Below, piece by piece: positions 16,881 to 25,534 of a stretch of 64,000 nt of DNA. The notes below the pieces were generated by a model. It worked only from the letters and a program-made list of their open reading frames with translations. It ran no database searches and was not told where the DNA came from. The stretch spans positions 2,487,151-2,551,150 of the forward strand of contig NZ_KI783301.1 in assembly GCF_000510645.1 (NCBI RefSeq), in the 5' to 3' direction. The position numbers and the translations under genes were made by a program. The stretch is from Thermicanus aegyptius DSM 12793. Lineage in GTDB: Bacteria; Bacillota; Bacilli; Thermicanales; Thermicanaceae. The number at the start of each line of letters is the position of its first letter. Position 1 is the stretch's first letter.

Positions 16881-19256
16881 CTAACCCTTCAATTCCGCGA
16901 TGGTGACCCCGAGTCCACCCTCTCCCTGCCCCCCGGAGCGATAGCGTTCAACGTTCCGATGGGAGCGCAGGTAGTCCTGAACCGCCCTTTTCAGCGCCCC
17001 CGTACCCAAGCCATGGATGATGGTCACTTGGGGAAGCCCGGCCAACAGGGCTTCATCCAGATAGCGATCCAGATGGATCAGGGCTTCCTCCACCGTCTGA
17101 CCCCTTAAATCGAGTTCGGTTCGAACCCTCTCCCGCCGGTTTGCCGTCCGTATAACCGCCTTTTCATGCCGAGTCTTCTCCTCTTCCCTCTTCTCCAGAT
17201 CTCTCCCGTTCAACTTGGTCTTCAGGATTCCGACCTGCACGAGGTACTCATCCTCCCCCAACGCTTCCAGAACGATTCCCTTTAACTTCAAAGAGTGGAC
17301 GTACACTTCATCCCCCGCTTTGAGGCCGTGGGGAGAGGACGGGACAGCCCCCCTTTCCCTTCGCCCGGTCTCAAGGGTTGGGATCGCCTCATCGAGTCGT
17401 TTTCTCGCTTCGATCAACCGATGTTCCTTAATCCTCGCCCCTTCTTCCTCCCCTAGGCGGCGAAGCTCCCGTATCACCTCTTCCGCTTCCCGCCGGGCTT
17501 TTTTCACCACTTCTTCCGCTTCTCGGGCCGCTTCTCGAAGAAGACGATCCCGTTCCCGTTCCAACCGCTCCTTCTCCTCTTGGAGGGAATTCCTGAGGCG
17601 AACCATCTCTTCCTGGATCCGCTCCGCCTCTTCTCTCTTCATTTCCGCTTCCTTCCGGGATTCCGCCAGGTTCGTTATCATCTGCTCCAATTCCCGGCTC
17701 TCCGAACCCACCTGGGCTTTCGCCTTTTCGATGATTCCCGCGGGAAGTCCCAAACGCCGAGCGATGGCAAAAGCATTGCTCCTCCCTGGAATGCCCAGAA
17801 GAAGCCGATAGGTAGGGCTTAAGGTCTCCACATCAAACTCCACGCTGGCATTCATCACCTGAGGTTGGTTATAGGCGTACACCTTAAGCTCGCTATAATG
17901 GGTGGTGGCCACGACCCGGGCTCCCCGCCGGGAGATGTGATCCAAGATGGCGATAGCCAACGCCGCCCCTTCGGTGGGATCTGTCCCCGCCCCCAGCTCA
18001 TCCAGAAGGATGAGGCTGTCCGGCACCATCTCTTGGATGATTCTCACGATGTGCGTCATATGGGAGGAGAAGGTGCTTAAGCTCTGTTCGATGCTCTGCT
18101 CATCCCCGATGTCGGCAAAGACTTGGGAAAAAACGGCTACCTCGCTCTCCTCATCCGCCGGAATCTGTAAACCTGCCTGCGCCATCAACGTAATCAGTCC
18201 GATCGTTTTCAGGGAGACGGTCTTCCCCCCCGTATTGGGGCCGGTGATCACCAGCATGGTAAAAGAATCGCCCACCTCCACATCGATGGGTACCACCTTC
18301 TCCTTCGGAATGAGGGGGTGGCGGGCCTTCTTCAACTTAATGGCCTTCTTTCGATTTAAGATGGGTCGGGACGCTTTGATGGATAAGGCATACTTTGCTT
18401 TGGTAAAGATAAAGTCGAGCTCGGCCAAGGACTCCACATTGACCGATAAGGCATCCGCCTCTTCCGCGGTCGTATGCGTAAGCTCCCGCAGGATGCGTTC
18501 AATCTCCTTCTCCTCCTTTAGCTTCGCTTCCCGCAACTCGTTATTGAGGCGGACCACCGCCTCCGGTTCGATAAAGAGCGTCGCTCCCGAGGCGGACTGA
18601 TCATGAACGAGTCCGCCAAAAGCGGTCCTGTACTCCTGCTTTACAGGAATCACATAACGGCCGTTTCGTAATGTGACGATCTGCTCCTGAATCATCTTCT
18701 GGTAGGAGGGGTCCTTCACCATGCGATCCAGTCTCTCTTTAATCCCCGACTCTAAACCCTTTATCTCGGCACGGATCTTCCGCAATAAAGGAGAGGCCCC
18801 GTCCAATACCTCCCCATATTCATCAATCGTCCCGTGAATCTTCGTCTCCAGGTTTTTAAGCCCTTCGATCCTCTCCGCATATTCCTTCAGGATGGGAAGA
18901 GACTCCTTGTCGGCCAACTCCAACAGGAAATGCTTCAACCTCCTGCCGGCGGCCAATGTATCGGCCAGATCGAGAAATTCCTGCGGGGATAATACCCCTC
19001 CCATCCTTGCCCTCCGAATGGAGGGGCGGATATCGTGGATCCCGCCGAGGGGAACCTCCCCGCGCAGTCGATAAACCGTCACACCCTCCGCCGTCGCCTC
19101 CTGCGCCTCTTCCACCTCTTCGTAAGTGAAGAAAGGGGTGAGCCTCTCCATCCTCTCTCTCGCCAGAGAGGAAGAGGCATACCGCATCGCTTGTTCGATC
19201 ACCTTATCAAATTCAAGAACCTTTACGGTCCGTTTAAGCCAGCTCTTCTCCGTCAA
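16881..19256 (-). CDS. mutS2: MutS2 ATPase/endonuclease
   Basis: A 791-residue MutS2, which suppresses homologous recombination and/or rescues collided ribosomes. It has a clamp/lever region (to about residue 290), the MutS ATPase with Walker A TGPNTGGKTVSLK and Walker B LILLDELGAGTDP, a long coiled coil (about 500-620) rich in E/R/K, a KOW-like stretch and a C-terminal Smr nuclease domain with ELDLRGQ and HGLGTGALK. I chose the TTG at 19256, which has AGGAG 8 nt upstream and gives the usual length (about 785); the longer frame adds a non-homologous N-terminus. The final 41 bp are duplicated downstream at 16350. Confidence 0.93.
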   Translation of the reverse strand: MTEKSWLKRTVKVLEFDKVIEQAMRYASSSLARERMERLTPFFTYEEVEEAQEATAEGVTVYRLRGEVPLGGIHDIRPSIRRARMGGVLSPQEFLDLADTLAAGRRLKHFLLELADKESLPILKEYAERIEGLKNLETKIHGTIDEYGEVLDGASPLLRKIRAEIKGLESGIKERLDRMVKDPSYQKMIQEQIVTLRNGRYVIPVKQEYRTAFGGLVHDQSASGATLFIEPEAVVRLNNELREAKLKEEKEIERILRELTHTTAEEADALSVNVESLAELDFIFTKAKYALSIKASRPILNRKKAIKLKKARHPLIPKEKVVPIDVEVGDSFTMLVITGPNTGGKTVSLKTIGLITLMAQAGLQIPADEESEVAVFSQVFADIGDEQSIEQSLSTFSSHMTHIVRIIQEMVPDSLILLDELGAGTDPTEGAALAIAILDHISRRGARVVATTHYSELKVYAYNQPQVMNASVEFDVETLSPTYRLLLGIPGRSNAFAIARRLGLPAGIIEKAKAQVGSESRELEQMITNLAESRKEAEMKREEAERIQEEMVRLRNSLQEEKERLERERDRLLREAAREAEEVVKKARREAEEVIRELRRLGEEEGARIKEHRLIEARKRLDEAIPTLETGRRERGAVPSSPHGLKAGDEVYVHSLKLKGIVLEALGEDEYLVQVGILKTKLNGRDLEKREEEKTRHEKAVIRTANRRERVRTELDLRGQTVEEALIHLDRYLDEALLAGLPQVTIIHGLGTGALKRAVQDYLRSHRNVERYRSGGQGEGGLGVTIAELKG
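16888..16928. repeat. 41-bp direct repeat within the mutS2 3' end (right)
   Basis: A perfect match to 16350-16390. It encodes the last mutS2 residues (through the ELK of the C-terminus). The offset between copies is 538 bp. Confidence 0.85.
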
Positions 19257-19417
19257 TCTTCGATCTCCTATCTTTCCAGCTTTTTCTGTTATTCCAAGCT
19301 TCCTCATCGCTTTTTCTTCATTATACCTGATCGCCGTGCGAAAATCATGCGCATCCGTTCCATCAACCACATCACTTGGTTTGATTCGGCCTCCGCGATG
19401 CCGAAATGTTCACACAT

Positions 19418-19452
19418 TTGACACCGCTTTCATAATGGCTTTGTGGTATAAT
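19418..19452 (+). promoter_or_regulatory. Promoter of the structured RNA, extended -10
   Basis: TATAAT at 19447-19452 is preceded by TG at the extended -10 position (TGG then TATAAT). A TTGACA at 19418 is too far away (23 bp) to be a standard -35 partner, so activity probably depends on the extended -10. It predicts a start near 19459, just before the RNA's closing stem. Confidence 0.6.
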
Positions 19453-19458
19453 GAAATC

Positions 19459-19744
19459 GGAAAGGGGGAAAGGAAGTAAGAAAGGCGAGCACAGAATTGT
19501 CGGTCTCTCTCATACGAAAACTTACCAAGAGGAAACGAATGGTAAGCGAGCGACGCCGACTTAGAAGAAATTCTAAGAAAAGCGAAAATAGGCTCTGCGT
19601 GGAGCCTAGATAGGAATCTGATACGAAGCGTCGATTCCGGGAAGGAAAAGAACTTCAAAGCAGAGACCAAAATAAAATAATCGTAATGAGCGGGACCGAC
19701 AGTTGTGTGCTTGCAGAAAAAGAAGCCGAAAGGCTTCTTTTTTT
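19459..19744 (+). ncRNA. Independent structured non-coding RNA of unassigned family, about 285 nt
   Basis: There is no convincing plus-strand coding frame, but strong secondary structure and a promoter/terminator pair. A long closing helix joins 19485-19493 with 19706-19714 (9 bp) and 19496-19505 with 19694-19703 (10 bp). Inside are a hairpin 19521-19526/19541-19546 (CTTACC/GGTAAG, purine-rich 14-nt loop), a helix 19550-19555/19628-19633 (CGACGC/GCGTCG) enclosing hairpins CTTAGAA-GAAA-TTCTAAG (19560) and AGGCTC/GAGCCT (19590). GGTCTCT (19503) can also pair with AGAGACC (19663), competing with the closing helix. It lacks the signatures of tmRNA, RNase P RNA, SRP RNA and 6S RNA that I know. The family is unresolved. 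Confidence 0.65.
19717..19744 (+). terminator. Intrinsic terminator of the structured RNA
   Basis: AGAAGCC and GGCTTCT pair across GAAA and are followed by seven or more U residues. This closes the transcript that starts near 19459. Confidence 0.85.
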
Positions 19745-19767
19745 GACCGTTTTTTTCTCTTTTTCGC

Positions 19768-20019
19768 CTAGCACCCACACTCATTTGAGACCGTTACATG
19801 AAGAACGACGGGGTTCTTTTTCCCTCCCTCGCTAAAAAGCGTCCGAATCGCCCTCCACACCAGCTCCTCTTCACCCCGAATAACCGAACTCATCGACCCC
19901 ACCTCAATCTGTAACCCTTCCTCTTTTAGCTTTTCTAACTCTGCGACCGCATCGCTTACGATCTGATCAATATCGGGCCGCGATAACGGATAGAGAGCAA
20001 CCTGTGCGGAAATAATCAT
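19768..20019 (-). CDS. Thiamine-binding/MTH1187-family protein (UPF0045)
   Basis: An 83-residue small alpha/beta protein starting MIISAQVALYPL, followed by S-R-P-D-I-D-Q-I-V. This is the opening of the MTH1187/YqgV-type family that binds thiamine-like ligands. I chose the ATG at 20019, which has an AAAAGGGGTGAG ribosome site; the longer frame overlaps the methyltransferase gene. It begins 4 bp after the methyltransferase stop, so they form an operon. The function in this organism is not established. Confidence 0.8.
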   Translation of the reverse strand: MIISAQVALYPLSRPDIDQIVSDAVAELEKLKEEGLQIEVGSMSSVIRGEEELVWRAIRTLFSEGGKKNPVVLHVTVSNECGC

Positions 20020-20023
20020 CTTC

Positions 20024-20728
20024 TCACCCCTTTTCCTCTTCTCTTTTATCCCACCGAACGGCAAAAAATCCGGCTCCGGGCGCATCGGAACGGGAACGTT
20101 TTGCCTCCTCCGCGAACGCCTCTTCTTCGTCAAAATCATTTACCGGGGGAAGATAAAGGCCTTTTCGCAGCGTATACTCCACCCCTGGAAGGAGGAGAGG
20201 AATCTCCTCCTCCCGGTAGAGATGGGCTTTCGCAAAAAGATGGGCAGGATCCTTCGCCGCCAGAGAAGAATAAAGCTCACCCCATGGACTTTCCCGGGCT
20301 AACAGTCCCAAGACGATCCGACCGCCCGGTTTTAAAACCCGCATCGCCTCTCTTAAGACCTTTTGCGGTTCCATCATAAACTCCAGGGCGGTTACCGAAA
20401 TAACGAGATGAAAAGAGCTGTCCATAAAGGGGAGATCATGGGCATCTCCCTCCACCCATCTTACCTTCTGATCGCTATCCTTCTCCCGGGCGATCGCCAG
20501 CATTTCCCGGGCCGGGTCTAACCCGGTCACATGAACTCCTTGATCCGCCAACCAGAGGGAATAATTTCCCGTGCCTGCCCCAAGGTCGAGAGCTTCTTCT
20601 CCCCTTTGCGGTTGAGCCAAGCTTTCGATCATCCCCTTTTCGATTCGATCCACAAAGCGGCCTAACTTCGATTCATACCATTGATCATAATCCTTGGCGA
20701 AGGCGTCAAACCATGCCAAACGAGACAC
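20024..20728 (-). CDS. Class I SAM-dependent methyltransferase
   Basis: A 234-residue methyltransferase with motif I ALDLGAGTGNYSLWLA (about 46-61), motif II acidic residue in VTGLDP and a UbiE-like motif LKPGGRIVLGLL. The substrate is unknown; small-molecule methylation is likely. It is followed 4 bp later by the thiamine-binding-like gene. Confidence 0.85.
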   Translation of the reverse strand: MSRLAWFDAFAKDYDQWYESKLGRFVDRIEKGMIESLAQPQRGEEALDLGAGTGNYSLWLADQGVHVTGLDPAREMLAIAREKDSDQKVRWVEGDAHDLPFMDSSFHLVISVTALEFMMEPQKVLREAMRVLKPGGRIVLGLLARESPWGELYSSLAAKDPAHLFAKAHLYREEEIPLLLPGVEYTLRKGLYLPPVNDFDEEEAFAEEAKRSRSDAPGAGFFAVRWDKREEEKG

Positions 20729-20930
20729 CTCTTTTCCCTTAACCTTTCCACGACTCTACATATGACGCTTTATCTCTTCCATTATACTTCAATCGGCCTT
20801 GCATCGCATACGGGGTGATCACTCCGCCGTTTATGCCGTAAATTTCCATTCTCTTTTCAATTTTTAAGGAAACCCTCTAAACTTTACCGATTCATGTGAA
20901 ATTCATGTTTATAAAAATATCGTCTGATGT

Positions 20931-21260
20931 TTATCTAACCCTATGTTTTGATCGTATCCCCGTAATTAAGTAAAGAAGTATGAACGAAAGTATAAAATAA
21001 AAAGCAAATGATGCGACCATTGGTCCAAAAAGAATTTGCGTCGGATTATCAAAAACCGAAACGAATCCGGTGGACCACGGAAATGGGGGATCAATATCTC
21101 TTTGGTTTTGTAATAAAAATGGAAAGGGATATCCTAGTTTGACATGCTTCAAATCATCATGATGATATACAATTACTTTTGTAGTAATTATTGAAACAAA
21201 TAACATAATGATCGATGTAAAAATAGAAATCATGAAGATTGATATGGATCGTTTTTCCAT
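20931..21260 (-). CDS. Small membrane protein of unknown function
   Basis: A 109-residue protein with an N-terminal hydrophobic segment (about 8-30), a polar extracytoplasmic loop containing LGYPFPFLLQNQRDIDPPFPW and a C-terminal hydrophobic segment (about 78-100). I do not recognise the family with certainty. It is AT-rich compared with the genes to the left and marks the start of the accessory island. An AAAGAGGT ribosome site precedes the ATG. Confidence 0.65.
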   Translation of the reverse strand: MEKRSISIFMISIFTSIIMLFVSIITTKVIVYHHDDLKHVKLGYPFPFLLQNQRDIDPPFPWSTGFVSVFDNPTQILFGPMVASFAFYFILSFILLYLITGIRSKHRVR

Positions 21261-21431
21261 AATTGACCTCTTTTTTTAGTAAGGGAGGATTATCCCTCCC
21301 TTACTGAATAAACCGTTGTCAATTCAACCGGACAGTTTCGATGACTATACGATATCATTCTATCATGAAAATGACCGTTTTTCATAAAGACTACTTTAAT
21401 TCATTGACTGTAGCCCTCCCGTTGAGTACCA

Positions 21432-21462
21432 TGGGTAGCTTCTCAAAAAGGTACGTAAGGTA
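21432..21462 (-). mobile_element. Short IS66 transposase remnant
   Basis: A 31-bp stretch is identical to 23580-23610, within the 3' end of the IS66 transposase relic. It encodes Y-L-T-Y-L-F-E-K-L-P on the minus strand. The remainder of 21261-21882 has no gene beyond this relic and the palindrome. Confidence 0.6.
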
Positions 21463-21522
21463 AGTTAAGATGAAAGCATCCAGCATCGAAGAAGGCACAG
21501 TCTCACGTGCAAAGAGGGGGAT

Positions 21523-21649
21523 TCCCTTTTCCCTATTAGCAGAGGCCCTTGCTCGCCGATGAACCTGAAAGGGGCGTTTCCGTCGCGAAGCGATTGAAAA
21601 CCCTTGACAGGGGCAGGCGAGCAAGGGAGAATCAGCAAGGGAAAAGGGA
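21523..21649. repeat. 127-bp interrupted palindrome
   Basis: Outer arms TCCCTTTTCCCT (21523-21534) and AGGGAAAAGGGA (21638-21649) and inner arms CCCTTGCTCGCC (21546-21557) and GGCGAGCAAGGG (21616-21627) are perfect inverted pairs. They are separated by 11/10-nt internal loops and a 58-nt apex. It lies in an intergenic accessory region and could be a MITE-like element or a structured RNA. Confidence 0.6.
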
Positions 21650-21882
21650 GAAAAGCTAGGAGACTTTACGGATTACGGATCAAAACATAAAGCCAAGATC
21701 ATCTCACTTTCAGTGATACAAAAAAGGATTAGAAAATGCACTATATGCTACAACGAATATAGTGCAAAAAGGGTTGCCCACATTCACTTGACTAACACAT
21801 CATCATCTATCATCCTTGACTTTTATAAATAAATACATTATTTTAATATAAAAAATATATTATACATAAGGAGAGTTTGATT

Positions 21883-23241
21883 ATGAATCTAAATAGTGTG
21901 CTCATTAGAAATTTAGTTTTTCCATATATGGAATATTTTAAGGGGAATAAGATACGCAGTTATTTAAAATACCTACAGGAAACTCAACATTACTCTGAAA
22001 ATGAATTAAAATCTCTTCAGGAGAAAAAACTTCGAAGTTTATTACTTTATTCAATTGAAAAGGTTCCTGCTTATTCTAAATACCGTCACTTATATACAGA
22101 TATTATGGAGAACCCTTCTTTCGCCATAACTAAATTTCCAATATTGACAAAACAAAACTTCATCCATTCAAGCTTAACTTACATAAGTAACGATGTAAAA
22201 AAAGAAGACCTTATTCCAAATCGTACAGGCGGCTCCACAGGAGAACCAGTTCAATTTTATCTTGATAGAAAGACTGTTGAGTTTTATGAAGCAGCTCGCT
22301 GGCGTGGTCTTTCGTGGTCAAATATAAAAATAGGAGATAGCTCTGCAATGATATGGGGCTCTCCTATAGAACTGACTCAACAACAAAGGCTATCCTATAA
22401 ATTAAAAGAGAGATTTTTGAAAAACAGAATTCTAATATCTGCTTATAACCTTAATCCATCTTCTTTAAAAGAGTATATCAAAACGCTTAACTCTTTTAAA
22501 CCAATGTATATATATGGCTATGCTTCAGCGCTTTATCTTTTTGCCGAACTTATGTTATCAGGTAATCTTTCACTTAAATTCAAACCGGTAGCGGTGGTTT
22601 CCACAGCAGAAACACTTTACGATTTTCAACGAGAGAAAATAGAGAATGCCTTTAAATGTAGAGTAATAAATGAATACGGCGCACGTGACGGTGGAATACT
22701 TGCTTATCAGTGTTCAAGAGGTAACATGCATCTTACGGTTGAGAATGCTTATATCGAGATTGTCGATATAAATACAAAACAACCTGTCGCATCTGGTGGT
22801 AGTGGTTTAGTTATAGTAACTGATCTAAATAATTATTCAATGCCTAGGATTAGATATCAACTGGGAGATGTTGCAACATTATCCCTAGATAGATGTGATT
22901 GTGGATTACAGTTACCCTTATTAGAAAAAATTGAAGGTCGTGAAGATGATATATTTGTTGCAACTAACGGAGCCTATGTTCATGGCCATGTTTTTAACCA
23001 CATTGCGCGAAATCTTAATGGAATAAAGCAGTTTCAGATCATCCAGCATTCAAGGAGTAATATATCATTGAAAATTATAAGAGGGTTAAACTATGATCAT
23101 CTACAAGTTCAACAGTTTATTAATGAGATTAAGAAGGTAATGGGTTCTGTAGAGATTAAAGTAGAATTCGCAGAATCGATTGAGCCATCAAATTCAGGGA
23201 AGATTAGATATACGAAAAGAGAATTTCCACTTTCAATTTAA
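21883..23241 (+). CDS. CapK/PaaK-like adenylate-forming ligase
   Basis: A 452-residue relative of phenylacetate-CoA ligase and CapK capsule proteins, ANL superfamily. The nucleotide loop is TGGSTGEP (about residues 115-122). It also has NEYGARDGG in the central domain and a Cys-rich DRCDCGLQLPLL segment near the C-terminus, as in PaaK-like proteins. The ATG at 21883 is preceded by AAGGAG with 9-nt spacing. It is strikingly AT-rich compared with the chromosome and is bracketed by IS66 relics, so recently acquired. CapK-like members sit in surface-polysaccharide loci; the substrate cannot be predicted. Confidence 0.8.
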   Translation: MNLNSVLIRNLVFPYMEYFKGNKIRSYLKYLQETQHYSENELKSLQEKKLRSLLLYSIEKVPAYSKYRHLYTDIMENPSFAITKFPILTKQNFIHSSLTYISNDVKKEDLIPNRTGGSTGEPVQFYLDRKTVEFYEAARWRGLSWSNIKIGDSSAMIWGSPIELTQQQRLSYKLKERFLKNRILISAYNLNPSSLKEYIKTLNSFKPMYIYGYASALYLFAELMLSGNLSLKFKPVAVVSTAETLYDFQREKIENAFKCRVINEYGARDGGILAYQCSRGNMHLTVENAYIEIVDINTKQPVASGGSGLVIVTDLNNYSMPRIRYQLGDVATLSLDRCDCGLQLPLLEKIEGREDDIFVATNGAYVHGHVFNHIARNLNGIKQFQIIQHSRSNISLKIIRGLNYDHLQVQQFINEIKKVMGSVEIKVEFAESIEPSNSGKIRYTKREFPLSI

Positions 23242-23450
23242 AGTCTAATATGCTAGTCTACCCAATTTTTTGTAAAAATCCTAATTGATTTTCATTTTAT
23301 GGTAATGATAGAGTATTTCTTTTTTATAAAATTGAGCCAGACAAAAAAGGAGCAGTCACAACTGTCGATTATTTAATCGCCAACTACATCGGATCAAATT
23401 ATTAATTTAAGATGATGTAAGCGTAAAATAGTACCCACATCTTAAGGTAT

Positions 23451-23489
23451 AAAAAATCCTCATTCCCCCTAAGAAGGAAATGAGGATTG
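23451..23489 (-). terminator. Intrinsic terminator after IS66 relic
   Basis: AATCCTCATT pairs with AATGAGGATT and is followed by U6 on the minus strand. It also forms on the plus strand after the ligase, with a poorer U-tract. Confidence 0.7.
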
Positions 23490-23499
23490 TTTCATTATC

Positions 23500-23655
23500 T
23501 TACTTTCTGCAGGTCAGGGGTAATGTATTGGACCAAGGGAGAAGCTGATCAATCGCCTCTTTGTCTTTAAGATCGATGTTGGGTAGCTTCTCAAAAAGGT
23601 ACGTAAGGTAGTTAAATGGTTCTACGTTATTCTCTTTCGCCGTCTCAATGATGCG
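23500..23655 (-). pseudogene. tnpC: 3' fragment of IS66 transposase tnpC
   Basis: About 50 codons matching the C-terminal end of IS66 transposases: I-E-T-A-K-E-N-N, then NYLTYLFEKLPNID and LLPWSNTLPLTCRK before the stop. The DDE catalytic core is missing through a deletion that joins this end to tnpB near 23660-23695. Confidence 0.75.
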
Positions 23656-23694
23656 TAGATGATCGCGCTCGCCTTCGCTCCGCTTGGCGTGTTG

Positions 23695-23995
23695 CTACAG
23701 AGCCGGTTCTTCGAGCAGCCAGCGCAATGGACGTTTTGTCACATGCATCGTTTGATCTGTCATGTGATCCAGCCATTGAAACTTTCCCCGTTCAAGGCGC
23801 CGATAGTTGAGCCAAAACCCGTTGTTTTCCCAATAAAGGATCTTTCGTTTGTCCCGATTACGATTGCAGAAGACAAAGAGGGCATTGGAGAAGGGATCAA
23901 GCGAAAAACTCTCTTTCACAAGTACTGCGAGTCCATCCATCGATTTGCGCATATCGGTACTGCCCAAGGCAAGATAAATGTGCCGCACTCACGTC
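23695..23995 (-). pseudogene. tnpB: IS66 tnpB (Orf2), damaged
   Basis: Encodes RHIYLALGSTDMRKSMDGLA and LYWENNGFWLNYRRLERGKF, diagnostic of IS66 TnpB. The original start (M-I-P-D-V-S) lies one frame off, so there is a frameshift near 23988. The C-terminus is truncated at the tnpC deletion junction. Confidence 0.75.
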
Positions 23996-24000
23996 TGGAA

Positions 24001-24317
24001 TCATAATGCTTTCAGCACCTTCATTACATCGGCGAGGAGTGCGGGATCAATTCCGGGCCTTATCTCGAGGGCGACATTTCCCACTTTTAACGTCAAAGCA
24101 TCATGGGATGATGGACCTTCCATGGGGAGGCGAACCCATTGAAGAGACAAGGCTTTCCCACTTGGTTTAGACAGTCTGGGGGATTCAATTTTCCGGACCC
24201 AGTACCATAACTGATGCAGCTTTAATGGATGTTCATCGCACCATGCTTTCGCTGTCTTTCCACTTGCCCTAAAGTCACCCAAGCTTCCCATTCTTTACGC
24301 AATACGAGTTTCGCCAT
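24001..24317 (-). pseudogene. tnpA: IS66 tnpA (Orf1), frameshifted
   Basis: The start MAKLVLRKEWEAWVT is in one frame. The family continuation DFRASGKTAKAWCDEH, then LKLHQLWYWVRKI, is in another, so a single-base shift lies near 24270-24285. The remainder is intact to a stop at 24001. Confidence 0.75.
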
Positions 24318-24805
24318 GAAAAAAACTCCATTCTGTTCTTTTTGGAGGATTATCTCATGAAGGCGGTGAAGATTGTAGGTTGGTTTTATTTGACGCTTAC
24401 GAATGAATCAAGGATGAGCGAAGCGAAGGTCTTGGCCCTTTACCCTTGATGAAATGAACGGTCCAGGTCACAATAAAAACAGAGGGTGAAAGGATAAACC
24501 ATAATCGATGTGACAAATTCACTGACGCGTAAGTATGACATTTTCACTGACGCTCAACACATCTGTAAACAAGAAGATTGCAATTAGATGAATTTTATTA
24601 TAAACTAATGTTTGTAAAAATTGTTCGTAATTAAGACCTTTTAATGATTATTGAAAAACTCAGTTCTTTGTAACCATTTTCATTTATTCATATCGAGTAA
24701 AATCCGATAACATAAAGGTTGTTAGAAATAATCACTTTCTAATAATGATTTGTGAGAGTTCCGCCTATAGTTAAGATTTAACATATCTCTGTTTTGGAGG
24801 CAACG
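24318..24805. other. Gene-free stretch with IS21-like end motifs
   Basis: Direct copies of a motif TGACAnnTTCACTGACGC occur near 24500 (GTGACAAATTCACTGACGCG) and 24526 (TGACATTTTCACTGACGCTC). Such iterated motifs are common at ends of IS21-family elements, but no istA/istB is present. The rest is AT-rich and contains the unmapped promoter of the amino-acid transporter genes. Confidence 0.45.
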
Positions 24806-25534
24806 ATGATCACCTTCGAAAATGTCAACAAATATTTTGGGAGTTTTCATGTATTAAAAAACATCAACCTTAATATCGAAGCCAGCGAAGTCGTAGTCAT
24901 TATCGGACCTTCCGGTTCCGGAAAGAGCACCCTTTTAAGATGTATAAACGGTTTAGAAACGATAAACAACGGCGTCTTAATAGTTGACGGTGTACAAGTT
25001 AACAATAAAGAGACAGACTTGAATAAATTACGCCGCAATATCGGCATGGTTTTTCAACACTTTAATCTCTACCCACACAAAACCGTTTTACAGAACATCA
25101 TTCTTGCACCAACCAAGGTACTCGGTATGTCCCGTCAAGAAGCAGAATCTCTTGCCAAACTTTACCTAGAAAAGGTAGGCATTCTTGATAAGATCAATGT
25201 TTATCCTTCACAACTCTCTGGTGGCCAACAACAACGCGTGGCCATCGCCCGCGGACTTGCTATGAAACCGAAGGCAATGCTTTTCGACGAACCGACAAGT
25301 GCACTTGATCCGGAGATGATCGGCGAAGTTCTTGATGTGATGAAGACACTTGCCAAGGAAGGGATGACCATGGTTGTCGTTACCCACGAGATGGGCTTTG
25401 CTCGTGAAGTGGCAGATCGAATCATCTTCATGGATCAAGGTGAGATCATCGAAGAAGCAACACCTGATGTTTTTTTCAAAAACCCCCGTGAAGAACGTGC
25501 ACAACTTTTTCTCAAACGCATCCTCAGTCACTAG
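24806..25534 (+). CDS. glnQ: Polar amino-acid ABC transporter ATP-binding protein
   Basis: A 242-residue ATPase of the GlnQ/HisP group powering uptake of a polar amino acid. It has Walker [11 protein letters not shown]-loop FQHFNL, signature [16 protein letters not shown], Walker [14 protein letters not shown] and H-loop VTHEMGFA; the last two motifs are hallmark forms of this group. The ATG at 24806 follows GGAGG with 5-nt spacing. The binding-protein and permease genes follow on the same strand. Substrate could be glutamine, glutamate or a basic amino acid. Confidence 0.92.
   Translation: MITFENVNKYFGSFHVLKNINLNIEASEVVVIIGPSGSGKSTLLRCINGLETINNGVLIVDGVQVNNKETDLNKLRRNIGMVFQHFNLYPHKTVLQNIILAPTKVLGMSRQEAESLAKLYLEKVGILDKINVYPSQLSGGQQQRVAIARGLAMKPKAMLFDEPTSALDPEMIGEVLDVMKTLAKEGMTMVVVTHEMGFAREVADRIIFMDQGEIIEEATPDVFFKNPREERAQLFLKRILSH

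Larger units (their letters stand above)
23500..24317 (-). mobile_element. Decayed IS66-family insertion sequence
   Basis: The minus strand carries, in order, the IS66 accessory genes tnpA and tnpB and only the extreme 3' end of the large transposase tnpC. Both accessory genes appear frameshifted near their starts, and most of tnpC is deleted, so the element cannot move by itself. Confidence 0.8.

Noticed and set aside
19410-19784. 124-codon minus-strand frame over the ncRNA
   Set aside because: No ribosome site, composition unlike protein, and the opposite strand shows strong base-paired structure with promoter and terminator.
21391-21624. 77-codon minus-strand frame near the IS66 scrap
   Set aside because: It merges an IS66 fragment with half of the palindrome; no ribosome site or conserved domain.
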